64,000 nt of DNA from Arthrobacter sp. UKPF54-2. GTDB taxonomy: Bacteria; Actinomycetota; Actinomycetes; Actinomycetales; Micrococcaceae. Both the position numbers and the translations under genes were made by a program. The notes under the pieces are model-generated. The model did no database searches. It saw nothing but the letters and a program-made list of their open reading frames with translations, and was not told the DNA's origin. Positions 8,089 through 16,729 of the stretch are shown in pieces; within the stretch, counting starts at the first letter, position 1; each line of letters starts with the position of its first letter. The stretch spans positions 2,480,001-2,544,000 of the forward strand of contig NZ_CP040174.1 in assembly GCF_007858535.1 (NCBI RefSeq), in the 5' to 3' direction.

Positions 8089-9794
8089 CCAGGCGGCTTG
8101 TCGTCGTCGGCAGCGGGATCGCCGGGCTGTACGCGGCGCTGCTCGCCTCCGAAGCGCCCGGCGCCGAGGTGGTGCTGCTGACCAAGGGCACGCTCGAGGA
8201 GAGCAACACCTTCTATGCCCAGGGCGGGATTTCCGCGGTGCTGGCACCGGGGGAGGCCGCGCCCGGCGACTCCGTTGCGGCGCACATTGCCGACACCCTC
8301 GCCGCGGGGGCCGGGCTGAATGACCCCAATGCCGTGCGCATCCTCTGCACCGAAGCCGTCCGGGACATCGCCGGGCTGCGGCGCTTCGGCGTGCACTTCG
8401 ACGCCGGGGCCCACGGCGGACCGGCGCTGGGACTGGAAGCAGCACATTCGGCCGCCCGCGTCCTGCACGCCGGCGGCGACGCGACCGGCGCCTGGATCGC
8501 CCGCGGCCTTGTCGCCGCCGTGCTGGACCGCGCCGTCCAGGGCCGGCTCCGGGTGGAGACCGGCGCTTTTGTGACCGCGCTGCTGAGCGGCGGTGGTGAC
8601 CCTGACGGCTGTTCATCGGGCTCCGTCACCGGCGTCGCCTACCTGGCCGGTGGGCAGCCCCGGGAACTGGACGCCGACGCCGTGCTGCTCGCCACCGGCG
8701 GCGCCGGGCGGCTGTTCGCCCGCACCAGCAACCCGTCCGTGGCCACCGCCGACGGCCTCGCGCTGGCCTGGCGCGCCGGCGCCGCCGTGCGCGACCTGGA
8801 GTTCTTCCAGTTCCACCCCACCACACTCGCGGCGGCCGAAGTACCCGGCGGGCCGCCCGCGCTGCTTATCTCGGAGGCGGTGCGCGGCGAGGGCGCCGTG
8901 CTGCTGGACGCCGCGGGACAACGCTTTATGCCCGACTACCACCCCGACGCCGAACTGGCCCCGCGCGACGTCGTCTCCCGCAGCATCGCCCTCCACCTGG
9001 CGGCCACCGGCCGCCCGGCCGACAGCCCGGTGTACCTGGACGCCCGGGGGATCGAAGCCGGCCGCGGGGCCGGCTTCCTGGCCCGGCGCTTCCCGACCAT
9101 CACCGCCAGGACGCGGGCCGCCGGCTACGACTGGACGCTCGACCCCATGCCGGTGTCCCCGGCCGCGCACTACTGGATGGGCGGGATCGCGACCGACCTC
9201 TGGGGCCGCACCTCGGTGCCGGGGCTGTACGCCGCGGGCGAGGTGGCGTGCACCGGCGCCCAGGGCGCCAACCGGCTGGCCAGCAACTCGCTGCTCGAAG
9301 GGTTGGTGTTCGGGCGGCGCGCCGTCGAGGACTTCCTGGGCGAAGCGCCGCACAACGGCACTGCTCCGCGTGCTAGCTCGGCCGCGGGCGGCCTCCCTTT
9401 GACGCACGCTTCCGCAGTACCCTTGCGCGGCTCCTCCAGGGAAGGAACCGCCGCGGCGGCCCCCGAAGCTGGTATTAAGTCTGGGCCTGGATCCGGGGTG
9501 TTTTCTCGGGCGGCTCTGGGGCGGTTGATGACTCGAGCCGCCGGGGTTCTGCGCTCGGCGGCTGACCTCGATGATGCGGCTGCGCAGCTCGCTGCCTGGG
9601 CCGCCGTCGTCCGTCCCGGGATTGTAGCGGCCTCGGACGACCCGCGGGAGCACGAGGACCGCAACCTGCTGCTGGCTGCCGGCCTGCTCGTGGCGGCCGC
9701 CCGGAACCGGACCGCCTCCGTGGGCGCCCACTACCGGGCCGACACGGACCCGGCTTCCGCCTCCACCCCCTCCATGCAAAGGATTTCCTCATGA
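8085..9794 (+). CDS. nadB: L-aspartate oxidase with an unusual in-frame insert
   Basis: FAD-dependent oxidation of L-aspartate to iminoaspartate, substrate for NadA. The N-terminal dinucleotide fold (VVVGSGIAGLYAALLA), substrate-binding motifs (QFHPTT, ISEAVRGEGA) and GEVACTGAQGANRLASNSLLEGLVFG are intact. Residues about 424-478 form an atypical low-complexity linker before the C-terminal helical domain, with codon use unlike the rest and an imperfect palindrome in the DNA. The total of 569 residues is some 30-40 above typical NadB. GTG 8085 overlaps the nadA stop (GTGA) and its own stop overlaps nadC (ATGA). Confidence 0.95.
   Translation: MTRRLVVVGSGIAGLYAALLASEAPGAEVVLLTKGTLEESNTFYAQGGISAVLAPGEAAPGDSVAAHIADTLAAGAGLNDPNAVRILCTEAVRDIAGLRRFGVHFDAGAHGGPALGLEAAHSAARVLHAGGDATGAWIARGLVAAVLDRAVQGRLRVETGAFVTALLSGGGDPDGCSSGSVTGVAYLAGGQPRELDADAVLLATGGAGRLFARTSNPSVATADGLALAWRAGAAVRDLEFFQFHPTTLAAAEVPGGPPALLISEAVRGEGAVLLDAAGQRFMPDYHPDAELAPRDVVSRSIALHLAATGRPADSPVYLDARGIEAGRGAGFLARRFPTITARTRAAGYDWTLDPMPVSPAAHYWMGGIATDLWGRTSVPGLYAAGEVACTGAQGANRLASNSLLEGLVFGRRAVEDFLGEAPHNGTAPRASSAAGGLPLTHASAVPLRGSSREGTAAAAPEAGIKSGPGSGVFSRAALGRLMTRAAGVLRSAADLDDAAAQLAAWAAVVRPGIVAASDDPREHEDRNLLLAAGLLVAAARNRTASVGAHYRADTDPASASTPSMQRISS
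9357..9421. repeat. REP-like palindromic element inside nadB
   Basis: The left arm (9357-9373: GGCACTGC, 3 nt, GCGTGC) and right arm (9404-9421: GCACGC, 4 nt, GCAGTACC) are imperfect reverse complements, around a GC-rich centre with GCCGC-GGGCGGC symmetry. The segment is translated in frame. Codons there (cgt, cct, ttg, gta, act, gct) differ from the neighbouring gene. It resembles small dispersed palindromic repeats; copy number elsewhere cannot be seen from this window. Confidence 0.5.
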
Positions 9795-10720
9795 CCGCAA
9801 CCACCCAGGACACGCCGGTGTTGTCCGGCGCCGAGCTTGCCGGCACCCTGCCCGCATCCGCCGTCGACGCCGTGCTCCGCGCCGCCCTGCTGGAGGACGC
9901 CCCCTGCGGCGACATCACTTCGCAGACCCTCATCCCGGCCCGTGCCCGCGCCACCGCGGTGCTGGCAGCCCGGGTGCCCGGCGTCTTCAGCGGCGGGCAG
10001 GTGTTTGCCGCCGCGATGAAGCTGGCGGACCCGGACGCCGCCGTCGAACTGCTCGTTGCGGACGGGGAGGCGTTCGACGCCGGGACGGCGCTGGCACGGG
10101 TGAGCGGCAACGCCCGCGGCGTGCTGCTTACCGAACGGGTGGCGCTGAACCTGATCCAGCGGATGAGCGCGATTGCCACCCGGACCGCGGAGTTCGCCGC
10201 GCTGGTCACCGGCACCAAGGCACGAATCACCGACACCCGGAAAACGACGCCCGGGCTGCGGGTGCTGGAGCGCTACGCAGTCCGCTGCGGCGGTGGGGCA
10301 AACCATCGCTTCAGCCTCTCGGACGCGGTGCTGGCCAAGGACAACCACCTGGCGGTACTGACCGGGGGAGACCCCGGGAAGCTCACCGCCGTGCTGCGCG
10401 GCGCCCGCGCCCGGCTGGGGCACACCACCCACTTCGAGGTGGAGGTGGACAGCATGGAACAGATCGAGCCCGTGCTGGCCGCCGGCGTGGACACCATCAT
10501 GCTGGACAACTTCTCGGTGCAGGACCTCGCCGCCGGCGTTGCGCTCGTTGCGGGGCGGGCCCGGGTCGAGGCCAGCGGCAACGTCAGCCTCGCCACCGTG
10601 GCCGGGATCGCCGCCACCGGCGTGGACATCATCTCGGTCGGGGCCCTCACCCACAGCGTCACCGCCCTGGACCTCGGGCTGGATGTCGAGCTCGACGTCG
10701 AGCTGGAAACGGCCGGCTGA
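9791..10720 (+). CDS. nadC: Nicotinate-nucleotide pyrophosphorylase (carboxylating)
   Basis: 309 residues. It converts quinolinate and PRPP to nicotinate mononucleotide, CO2 and PPi, completing the de novo branch. Family motifs include LEDAPCGDITSQTL near the N-terminus, the quinolinate-binding DTRKTTPGLR followed by ERYAVRCGGGANHR, and LDNFS/SGNVS in the C-terminal barrel. ATG 9791 overlaps the nadB stop. Confidence 0.96.
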   Translation: MTATTQDTPVLSGAELAGTLPASAVDAVLRAALLEDAPCGDITSQTLIPARARATAVLAARVPGVFSGGQVFAAAMKLADPDAAVELLVADGEAFDAGTALARVSGNARGVLLTERVALNLIQRMSAIATRTAEFAALVTGTKARITDTRKTTPGLRVLERYAVRCGGGANHRFSLSDAVLAKDNHLAVLTGGDPGKLTAVLRGARARLGHTTHFEVEVDSMEQIEPVLAAGVDTIMLDNFSVQDLAAGVALVAGRARVEASGNVSLATVAGIAATGVDIISVGALTHSVTALDLGLDVELDVELETAG

Positions 10721-10728
10721 GGCCCACC

Positions 10729-11883
10729 GTGATCTTCCTCGACGCCGCCGCCACCACGCCGGTCCGCCGCGAGGTCCTCGAGGCCATGTGGCCCTACCTC
10801 AGCGGGGACTTCGGCAACCCGTCAAGCCACCACTCGCTCGGCGACGCCGCCGCCAGGGCGCTCGCGGGAGCCCGGGAGGCCACGGCCCAAGTACTGGGCT
10901 GCCGGCCGGGCGAGATCGTCTTCACCTCCGGCGGCACGGAGGCGGACAACCTCGCCCTCAAGGGCATCGCCCTGGCCCGGCGCGCGGCCGATCCGCGCCT
11001 TGACCGGGTGGCGATCAGCGCCGTCGAACACCCCGCGGTGGAGGAATCCGCCCGCTACCTCGAACGCGTCCATGGCTTCGCCGTCGACGTGGTCCCGGTG
11101 GACCGCTACGGGCAGGTGCGAGAGGAAGCGCTCGCGGCCGTGCTCCGGCCACAAACCGCGCTGGCCAGCGTGATGTACGCCAACAACGAGGTGGGAACGG
11201 TCCAGCCCGTGGCTCGCCTGGCCGCGCTGGCCCGGGGGCTCGGCATCCCGTTCCACAGCGACGCCGTGCAGGCCGCCGGCTGGCTGCCCCTGGACGTGCG
11301 CGGACTCGGCGTGGACGCGCTGAGCATCTCCGGCCACAAGCTGGGCGCCCCGAAAGGCTGCGGGGCGCTGTATGTGCGCGGCCGCACCCGGCTGGAGCCG
11401 CTGATCCACGGCGGCGGGCAGGAGCGCGGCCGCCGCTCCGGCACCGAGAACGTGGCCTGGGCCGTGGCGCTGGCGACGGCACTGGGCCTCGCCGCGGCGT
11501 CCGGGCAGGAAGCGTCCGCCCGGGTGGCCGGGCTGCGCGACGACTTCATTGCCGCCGTCCTCTCCGGGGTGCCCGGCGCCGTCCTCACCGGCCATCCGGC
11601 GGACCGGCTGCCCTCGGTGGCGTCCTTCTGCTTCCCCGGCACCAGCGGCGAATCGGTGCTGCTGGAGGTGGAGCGGCAGGGGGTGATCTGCTCCAGCGGC
11701 TCGGCCTGCGCAGCGGGGTCCGACGAGCCGTCCCCGGTGCTGCTGGCGATGGGGATCGGCGCCGAGGTGGCCCAGACCGCGGTGCGCTTCAGCTTCGATT
11801 CCTCCGTGACGGCCGCTCAGCTGCACGAAGCGGCGGCCGCGGTGCGCACCGCCGTCGGCAGCGTCCGTACCCTCGGCGGTTGA
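10729..11883 (+). CDS. Cysteine desulfurase (NifS/IscS-like) in the NAD operon
   Basis: 384-residue class V aminotransferase. The PLP lysine is in SGHKLGAPKG, the substrate-binding GGGQERGRRSGTEN is present, and the catalytic loop SSGSACAAGSDEPS carries the persulfide cysteine. GTG 10729 lies 8 nt after the nadC stop with GAGG upstream. Its place at the end of nadABC suggests it delivers sulfur for the NadA [4Fe-4S] cluster, as NifS-like proteins do in some nad operons; general Fe-S or thiolation roles are possible. Confidence 0.92.
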   Translation: MIFLDAAATTPVRREVLEAMWPYLSGDFGNPSSHHSLGDAAARALAGAREATAQVLGCRPGEIVFTSGGTEADNLALKGIALARRAADPRLDRVAISAVEHPAVEESARYLERVHGFAVDVVPVDRYGQVREEALAAVLRPQTALASVMYANNEVGTVQPVARLAALARGLGIPFHSDAVQAAGWLPLDVRGLGVDALSISGHKLGAPKGCGALYVRGRTRLEPLIHGGGQERGRRSGTENVAWAVALATALGLAAASGQEASARVAGLRDDFIAAVLSGVPGAVLTGHPADRLPSVASFCFPGTSGESVLLEVERQGVICSSGSACAAGSDEPSPVLLAMGIGAEVAQTAVRFSFDSSVTAAQLHEAAAAVRTAVGSVRTLGG

Positions 11884-11904
11884 ATCCGATCGCTTGAATC
11901 CCGG

Positions 11905-12411
11905 CTAGCGGTGCCGGGCGCGGCGGAAAATCCAGTGCCGGAGCATGGTGAACCGCACGGCCGTGGCCAGGAATCCGGAGAGGGTGGTGGTCCAGAGCTC
12001 GTCGGCCACGGTCGCGTCCGGGTTGATCCAGTGCAGGATGCCGAGGCTGCCGCCGGTGATCAGCAGCGCGACGACGATCACGATCAGCCCGTTGAGGTGG
12101 TCGCGCTTCATCCGGTGCCGCTCGGTGATTTTGAACGTCAGCCGCCGGTTCAGGGCCGTGTTCATCAGCGAGGTGAGGATCAGCGCCGCCGCGTTGGCCG
12201 GCTGGGACCCGATCCACGGCCGCAGGAACGCATACAGCGCCAGGGAGGTCACGGTGCAGACGACGCCGACGCCGGTAAAACGCAGGAGCTGCCGGACCAC
12301 CGGATAGCGGAGCACACCCCGGTGGCGGCGCCGGACCGCCACCGATGGAGCGAAGGAGCCTGATGAAACGGCCTGCGGGTTTGGCTGCGCCTGTTGTAGC
12401 TGCGACTCCAT
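11905..12411 (-). CDS. GtrA-like membrane protein
   Basis: 168 residues with four predicted membrane spans (LLRFTGVGVVCTVTSLALYAFL, NAAALILTSLMNTALN, LIVIVVALLITGG, LSGFLATAVRFTMLRHWIF) after a 35-residue polar N-terminus. The N-R-x-x-T-F motif (NRRLTFKI) after span two and the RHWIF ending are typical of GtrA/DPMS-type flippase-like proteins, which help move polyprenyl-linked sugars across the membrane. It begins 4 nt after the stop of the DUF1684 gene on the same strand. The sugar is unknown. Confidence 0.85.
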   Translation of the reverse strand: MESQLQQAQPNPQAVSSGSFAPSVAVRRRHRGVLRYPVVRQLLRFTGVGVVCTVTSLALYAFLRPWIGSQPANAAALILTSLMNTALNRRLTFKITERHRMKRDHLNGLIVIVVALLITGGSLGILHWINPDATVADELWTTTLSGFLATAVRFTMLRHWIFRRARHR

Positions 12412-12415
12412 CCGG

Positions 12416-13090
12416 CTAGTACAGCTCGCCGACCGGGATGTCCACGGCCAGGCGGTTCGAGGGCCCGGCCAGGGGGCACGCCCACGCCTCGTTGTACGCG
12501 CAGGAGGGGTTGTACGCGAAGTTGAAGTCCAGCACGAACTCGGCGTCGTCCCCGGAACCGGTCACGCCGTGGAAGGCGCCTTTAATGGTGTCCAGCAGGT
12601 ACCGCCCGGCGCCGTAGCTGCCGCCGGGCTGCCCGGCGGTCGCGTCCCGGAACGGCACGAAGATGCCGCCGCCGTAGCCGTTGAGCTTCCAGACGGCCAG
12701 CTGGCCCATCTCGGGGAGGTCGAACGTGCCGAGCCGGACAAAGCGGACCAGGCCGTCGGTGCCGGTCTCGACGTTCATCTCCCGCCCGGCGCCCTCCTTG
12801 GTGATGGGGACGTGGAAGCGGTAGATCGGGTCGTAGTGAGCGGTCTTGAGGCCGTCGAAGCTGGCCTTGGCCTCGTCGGTCAGCGGCGAGGCCGGGTGCG
12901 TGCCGAACATGCGGTCCCGCTCGTGCCGCCAGTAGGAGTGCGCCTCGGCCGGGCTGTCCGCCGCGATCTTCCGCACGGTGGCGTACAGCGCGAAAGTCCG
13001 GAGCCGCCAGTCCGCGATGTCGACGGCGGACATCCGCGCGACGCCGTCCGGCTCGCCGAAGTCCGCTCCATCAAAGTGCTGTTCCGCCAT
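12416..13090 (-). CDS. DUF1684 domain protein
   Basis: 224 residues. The C-terminal part has the DUF1684 signature: YGAGRYLLDT, DFNFAYNPSCAYNEAWACPLAGPSNRLAVDIPVGE split over short loops, with conserved cysteines and NRL. No signal peptide or membrane span is seen, so it is probably cytoplasmic. The biochemical function of the family is not established. It is the first gene of a two-gene minus-strand unit with the GtrA-like gene. Confidence 0.85.
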   Translation of the reverse strand: MAEQHFDGADFGEPDGVARMSAVDIADWRLRTFALYATVRKIAADSPAEAHSYWRHERDRMFGTHPASPLTDEAKASFDGLKTAHYDPIYRFHVPITKEGAGREMNVETGTDGLVRFVRLGTFDLPEMGQLAVWKLNGYGGGIFVPFRDATAGQPGGSYGAGRYLLDTIKGAFHGVTGSGDDAEFVLDFNFAYNPSCAYNEAWACPLAGPSNRLAVDIPVGELY

Positions 13091-13161
13091 CCCCCCAGCC
13101 TAGCCGTGTTTCGTTGCCCGAAATGCGGCGGGCCCTGCGGCCCGGGGCCACGGCCGGGCCG

Positions 13162-13167
13162 TAGGCT
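13162..13167 (+). promoter_or_regulatory. -10 element for a leaderless M20 peptidase gene
   Basis: TAGGCT ends 7 nt before ATG 13175 and there is no ribosome-binding site between, the pattern of leaderless transcription. Confidence 0.55.
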
Positions 13168-13174
13168 GTCGCGC

Positions 13175-14527
13175 ATGCACACCACCGACCCCGTCGGGTC
13201 CGCCCGCCGCGCCGCCGCCTCGCTGGCGGAACTCGTCACGTTCCGCACCGTGTCCTCCCGGGTTCCCGCCGAGGTGGAGACTGCCGAGTTCGAGGCCTTC
13301 CTAGCCGCCCTGCCCCCGCTCTACCCGGCGGTCCACGCCGCGCTGGAGGTGGAACGGGTCAACGGGCTGGCCCTGCTGTTCCGCTGGCCCGGCACCGCTG
13401 CCGACGCCGGGAGCCGCCCGGCCGTGCTCATGGCGCACTACGACGTCGTCCCGGCCGGGGACGGGCAGGCCTGGACGCATCCGCCGTTCTCCGGCCACAA
13501 CGACGGCACCCACCTGTGGGGCCGTGGCACCCTGGACGACAAAGGTGCGCTGGTCGCCATCCTGGAGGCCGCTGAGGCCCTGCTCGCTGAGGGCTTTGTC
13601 CCGGTTCACGACGTCTACTTCTCCTTCGGTAACAACGAGGAGACCGCTGGGGAGAGCGCCGCGGCCGCCGCCGCGCTGCTCGCCGCCAGGGGAGTGCGGC
13701 CCTGGCTCGTGCTGGATGAGGGCGGTGCGGTGGCGGGCGGCGCCTTCCCGGGCGTAAGCCGGCCGGCCGCCGTCGTCGGCGTGGCCGAAAAGGGGATCCT
13801 GGACGTGGAGCTGCTCACCCGCGACCCCGGCGGACACGCCTCGACGCCGCCGCGGATGGGGGCGACGGCGCGGCTGGCCCGGGCCATCACCCGGATCGAG
13901 CGCAGCCCGTTCCCGCAGAGCCTGCCGGAGGTGACCGCGGAGATGCTGCGGCGCTTCGGTCCTCACGCACCGGCCCCGCTGCGGCTCGCCTTCGCGAACC
14001 TGTCGCTGCTCAGGGTCCCCATGACGTGGCTTTTCGGCCGCCTGGGGAATGAAACCAACGCGATGACCCGCACCACGGTGGCCGTCACCACCCTGGAGGG
14101 CAGCGCCGGCGCCAATGTGCTCGCCGCGACGGCCAAGGCAAACGCCAACATCCGGATCGCCGTGGGGGACACCGTGGCCGGAACCGTGGAGCGGCTGCGG
14201 AAGGTCATCCGGGATCCGAAGGTGGAGCTTCGGGTGGTGGAGGGCAACGATCCCACTCCGGTATCCGACTTTGCGGGAGCCCAGTGGGAGCTGCTGGAGG
14301 GCTGCATCGCCGAGACCTTCCCGGAGGCGCTCATCACGCCGTACATCATGATGGGCGGGACGGATTCGCGCCGCTTCACCGGGATCTGCGACGCGGTCTA
14401 CCGGTTTGCGCCCTTCGCCATGGACGCCGCGGACCGGGGCTCGATCCACGCCGCGGACGAAAAGATCTCGCTCGAGACCCTGGGCCGGGGCGTCCGGTTC
14501 TACGAAACGCTGCTCCGGAGACTCTGA
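13175..14527 (+). CDS. M20-family metallopeptidase (carboxypeptidase S-like)
   Basis: 450 residues. Zinc-site motifs are in order: AHYDVVPAG, GRGTLDDKGA, NNEETAGES (catalytic Glu), LDEGG, and a C-terminal histidine in GSIHAADE. A bacterial dimerisation domain lies about residues 200-320 (GHASTPP). No signal peptide is apparent, so it probably cleaves dipeptides or N-acyl amino acids in the cytoplasm. ATG 13175 is chosen because conserved sequence starts there and a -10 hexamer sits 7 nt upstream; the same frame is open far upstream across the opposite-strand gene. Confidence 0.92.
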   Translation: MHTTDPVGSARRAAASLAELVTFRTVSSRVPAEVETAEFEAFLAALPPLYPAVHAALEVERVNGLALLFRWPGTAADAGSRPAVLMAHYDVVPAGDGQAWTHPPFSGHNDGTHLWGRGTLDDKGALVAILEAAEALLAEGFVPVHDVYFSFGNNEETAGESAAAAAALLAARGVRPWLVLDEGGAVAGGAFPGVSRPAAVVGVAEKGILDVELLTRDPGGHASTPPRMGATARLARAITRIERSPFPQSLPEVTAEMLRRFGPHAPAPLRLAFANLSLLRVPMTWLFGRLGNETNAMTRTTVAVTTLEGSAGANVLAATAKANANIRIAVGDTVAGTVERLRKVIRDPKVELRVVEGNDPTPVSDFAGAQWELLEGCIAETFPEALITPYIMMGGTDSRRFTGICDAVYRFAPFAMDAADRGSIHAADEKISLETLGRGVRFYETLLRRL

Positions 14528-14545
14528 ACGCCCTTTGGCCCCGGC

Positions 14546-14551
14546 TACGCT
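14546..14551 (+). promoter_or_regulatory. -10 element for a leaderless lipoprotein gene
   Basis: TACGCT ends 6 nt before ATG 14558, with no ribosome-binding site between. Confidence 0.5.
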
Positions 14552-14557
14552 GGCTCC

Positions 14558-15382
14558 ATGACAGGGACGGCTATTTCCCGAGGACTCCGGATCGCCGCGG
14601 CGCTGGCGCTCACCGCGTCGGCGCTCGCAGGCTGCAGTGGCGACGGCAAGGGCACACCGGCCTGGACGGCGGGCAGCCCGGGCGGGAGCTCGACGGCGGA
14701 TCCCTCCGCCGGGGCTACGGCACCGGGGGCGCCGGGCGCCTCGGCGTCGGCGTCGGGTGCCGCCTCCGGCACGGCCTCCGCCGGGGCTTCCGCCGGAGCG
14801 ACGGCGGCGGCCTGGAAGACCTTCACGGACCCCGGCAAGACCGTGAGTTTCGACCTGCCGCAGGAATGGATTGCGCAGGCGGTCGCCCCGGCGCAGGGCA
14901 CCCTGCCGGGGGCGCTCAAGATCGAGGTCAAGGACTCGGAAGGCCGGTACCTGGCCACGCTGCAGACCGGGCTGCCGGCCCAGGCGGCCGGCCCCTGCGC
15001 GGCCGAGGCCGCGAAACCGTATGTGGTGGTCAGCAGCGTTCCGGTGGAACTGCCTCACCGCGGCGGGGAGGGAACCATCGACCCGCACGTGGTGTTCCGG
15101 GTGATCCAGGGTTACAAGTATTTCGGGTCCTACGGCATCACCAACGTGGTTGGCGGCGCCGAAGGCAAGTCCTGCGCCCTGCAGAACGTGGTGCGCGGTC
15201 CCGAGGGGAAAGGCGACTACTCCTTCGGGGACCTGGCCGAGCTGAAGGCGTTCGCCCCGGACCAGAAAGTGGCGCCGGCCAAGTCCTTTGACACGCTGGC
15301 CCAAGCGGACGCCTACGTCAACGCGGGGTCCGAGTTCGCCAACGTCCAGCGGATGCTAATGTCGCTGAAGATCAAAAACTAG
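14558..15382 (+). CDS. Putative lipoprotein of unknown function
   Basis: 274 residues. A signal sequence with a lipobox (SALAGC, Cys near residue 27) is followed by about 50 residues of Gly/Ala/Ser/Pro-rich linker, then a folded domain beginning at TFTDPGKTVSFDLPQEW. Two cysteines (PCAAEA, KSCALQ) could pair outside the cell. I do not recognise a catalytic motif; the domain has the look of secreted actinobacterial lipoproteins with a beta-rich fold. It is anchored to the outer face of the membrane. Confidence 0.85.
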   Translation: MTGTAISRGLRIAAALALTASALAGCSGDGKGTPAWTAGSPGGSSTADPSAGATAPGAPGASASASGAASGTASAGASAGATAAAWKTFTDPGKTVSFDLPQEWIAQAVAPAQGTLPGALKIEVKDSEGRYLATLQTGLPAQAAGPCAAEAAKPYVVVSSVPVELPHRGGEGTIDPHVVFRVIQGYKYFGSYGITNVVGGAEGKSCALQNVVRGPEGKGDYSFGDLAELKAFAPDQKVAPAKSFDTLAQADAYVNAGSEFANVQRMLMSLKIKN

Positions 15383-15423
15383 TCCCGCCGCCGGCTTCAT
15401 TGCGGCCCGGGGCATCTGCCCGC

Positions 15424-15441
15424 CCGCTGAGACTTCAGCGG
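15424..15441. terminator. Short hairpin after the lipoprotein gene
   Basis: CCGCTGA-GACT-TCAGCGG, a 7-bp perfect stem between the lipoprotein stop and the transglutaminase-like gene. No T tract follows, so the terminator role is weak. Confidence 0.35.
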
Positions 15442-15467
15442 CTTCGCTCGCACCCCTCCGGAGATCC

Positions 15468-16274
15468 ATGGAACGCATCGTGACCGCACGCCTGGCCTTC
15501 AAGACCGTGGCCGACACCAAGGTCGCAATGGCGGTGGCCGTGGCCCGAAACCCCGGCTACAGCGGCTTCGAGGAATCGCTGTCGGTCACCGCGGGCGGGG
15601 AGGATGTGCCCCTGGCCGAACTCTCCGACCACCACGGCGGGCGCTTCCACTACATGGAGTTCGCCGAGCCCACCGAGGTCCTGGTGGAGTACGGCGCCAC
15701 CGTCACCGGGTCCGCGGAGCCGGAGGAGCCGGGGCTGATGGAGCTCATCCGTTACGTGCGTCCCAGCCGCTACGCCGAATCCGACCGGCTGCTCCCGACG
15801 GCGTATGCCGAGTTCGGCGGCCTGCAGGGCGCGGAGCTGCTGCACGCCGTGCGGGACTGGGTCTTCAGCGAACTGCGCTACGTCAGCGGTTCATCGCGGG
15901 GGACCGACGGCGCCGTCGAGACGCTTCTGCACCGGCGCGGCGTCTGCCGGGACTTTGCCCACCTGGCGATCTCGCTGCTGCGGTCCAAGAACGTCCCGGC
16001 GCGGCTGGCCGCGGTCTACGCGCCCGGGCTGAGCCCGATGGACTTCCACGCCGTGGCCGAAGCCCACGTCGGCGGCGCCTGGCACGTGATCGACCCGACC
16101 GGACTGGCGCCCCGGGAGAGCATGCTCCGGATTACCGCCGGCCGGGACTCCTCGGACACGGCCTTCCTGTCCACGGTGGGGGGCAGCCTCTCGCTGAAGG
16201 AGCTCAAGGTCACCGCCACCGTCACCGGCGAGCTGCCGGTCGAGGACCCGGCCGCGCTCGTCACCATCCGCTAG
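15468..16274 (+). CDS. Transglutaminase-like (papain-fold) protein
   Basis: 268 residues. An N-terminal beta domain (residues about 1-100) is followed by a transglutaminase-like core with the catalytic triad visible: Cys in RRGVCRDFAHL, His in AEAHVGGAWHVIDPTG and the Asp of that last motif. No signal peptide. Family members act as peptidases or amide-bond hydrolases; the substrate is unknown. Its stop overlaps by 4 nt the stop of the convergent MarR gene. Confidence 0.9.
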   Translation: MERIVTARLAFKTVADTKVAMAVAVARNPGYSGFEESLSVTAGGEDVPLAELSDHHGGRFHYMEFAEPTEVLVEYGATVTGSAEPEEPGLMELIRYVRPSRYAESDRLLPTAYAEFGGLQGAELLHAVRDWVFSELRYVSGSSRGTDGAVETLLHRRGVCRDFAHLAISLLRSKNVPARLAAVYAPGLSPMDFHAVAEAHVGGAWHVIDPTGLAPRESMLRITAGRDSSDTAFLSTVGGSLSLKELKVTATVTGELPVEDPAALVTIR

Positions 16275-16729
16275 CGGGCCTGGACCGAGGTCCGCAGTTT
16301 TTCGGTCAGGCGCAGCAGTTCGCGCTGTTCCTCGGCGGTCAGCGCCGGGGCCACGAGGGCGGCGATGTCTCGGACGTGCTCCCGGCCGATCTCCTTCTGC
16401 AGGTCCCGCCCGGCGTCGGTGAGCCGGACCAGCACGCCGCGGCCGTCGTCGGGGGCGGGTTTGCGCTCCACCAGCCCCCGCTTTTCCAGCCGCTCCACCA
16501 GCCGGCTCAGGCTCGACTGGCTCAAGAGCACATGGTCGTTGAGTTCGTTCTGGCGGAGCCAGCCTGAGGGGCAGCCGGAGAGCGTGAACAGCACGTCGTA
16601 CTCGTTCAAGGCCAGCGCCTTGAAGGCAGGCCCCGCCTGCAGGCGGCGCATCACCGCCACCTGGGCGCGGAACAGGGACTCCCATGTTTCCGCGGCCAGG
16701 CGCACGGGCGAATCGGTTTTGGCGGACAT
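16271..16729 (-). CDS. MarR-family transcriptional regulator
   Basis: 152 residues with a MarR winged HTH (LRQNELNDHVLLSQSSLSRLVERLEKRGLVERKPAPDDGR split over recognition helix and wing). ATG 16729 shares its A with the TGA stop of the flavin monooxygenase gene (TGATG), so both are one transcript; a GTG directly before is possible. The perfect palindrome upstream of the pair is its likely operator. Confidence 0.9.
   Translation of the reverse strand: MSAKTDSPVRLAAETWESLFRAQVAVMRRLQAGPAFKALALNEYDVLFTLSGCPSGWLRQNELNDHVLLSQSSLSRLVERLEKRGLVERKPAPDDGRGVLVRLTDAGRDLQKEIGREHVRDIAALVAPALTAEEQRELLRLTEKLRTSVQAR

Noticed and set aside
6727..8616. Long minus-strand open frame (629 codons) across nadA/nadB
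   Set aside because: It is antisense to two clear genes, has Arg/Gly/Pro-rich composition typical of shadow frames in high-GC DNA, and no recognisable domain.
13301..15304. 667-codon minus-strand open frame opposite the M20 peptidase and lipoprotein
   Set aside because: Shadow frame; composition is Gly/Arg/Val-rich and both plus-strand genes have intact family motifs.
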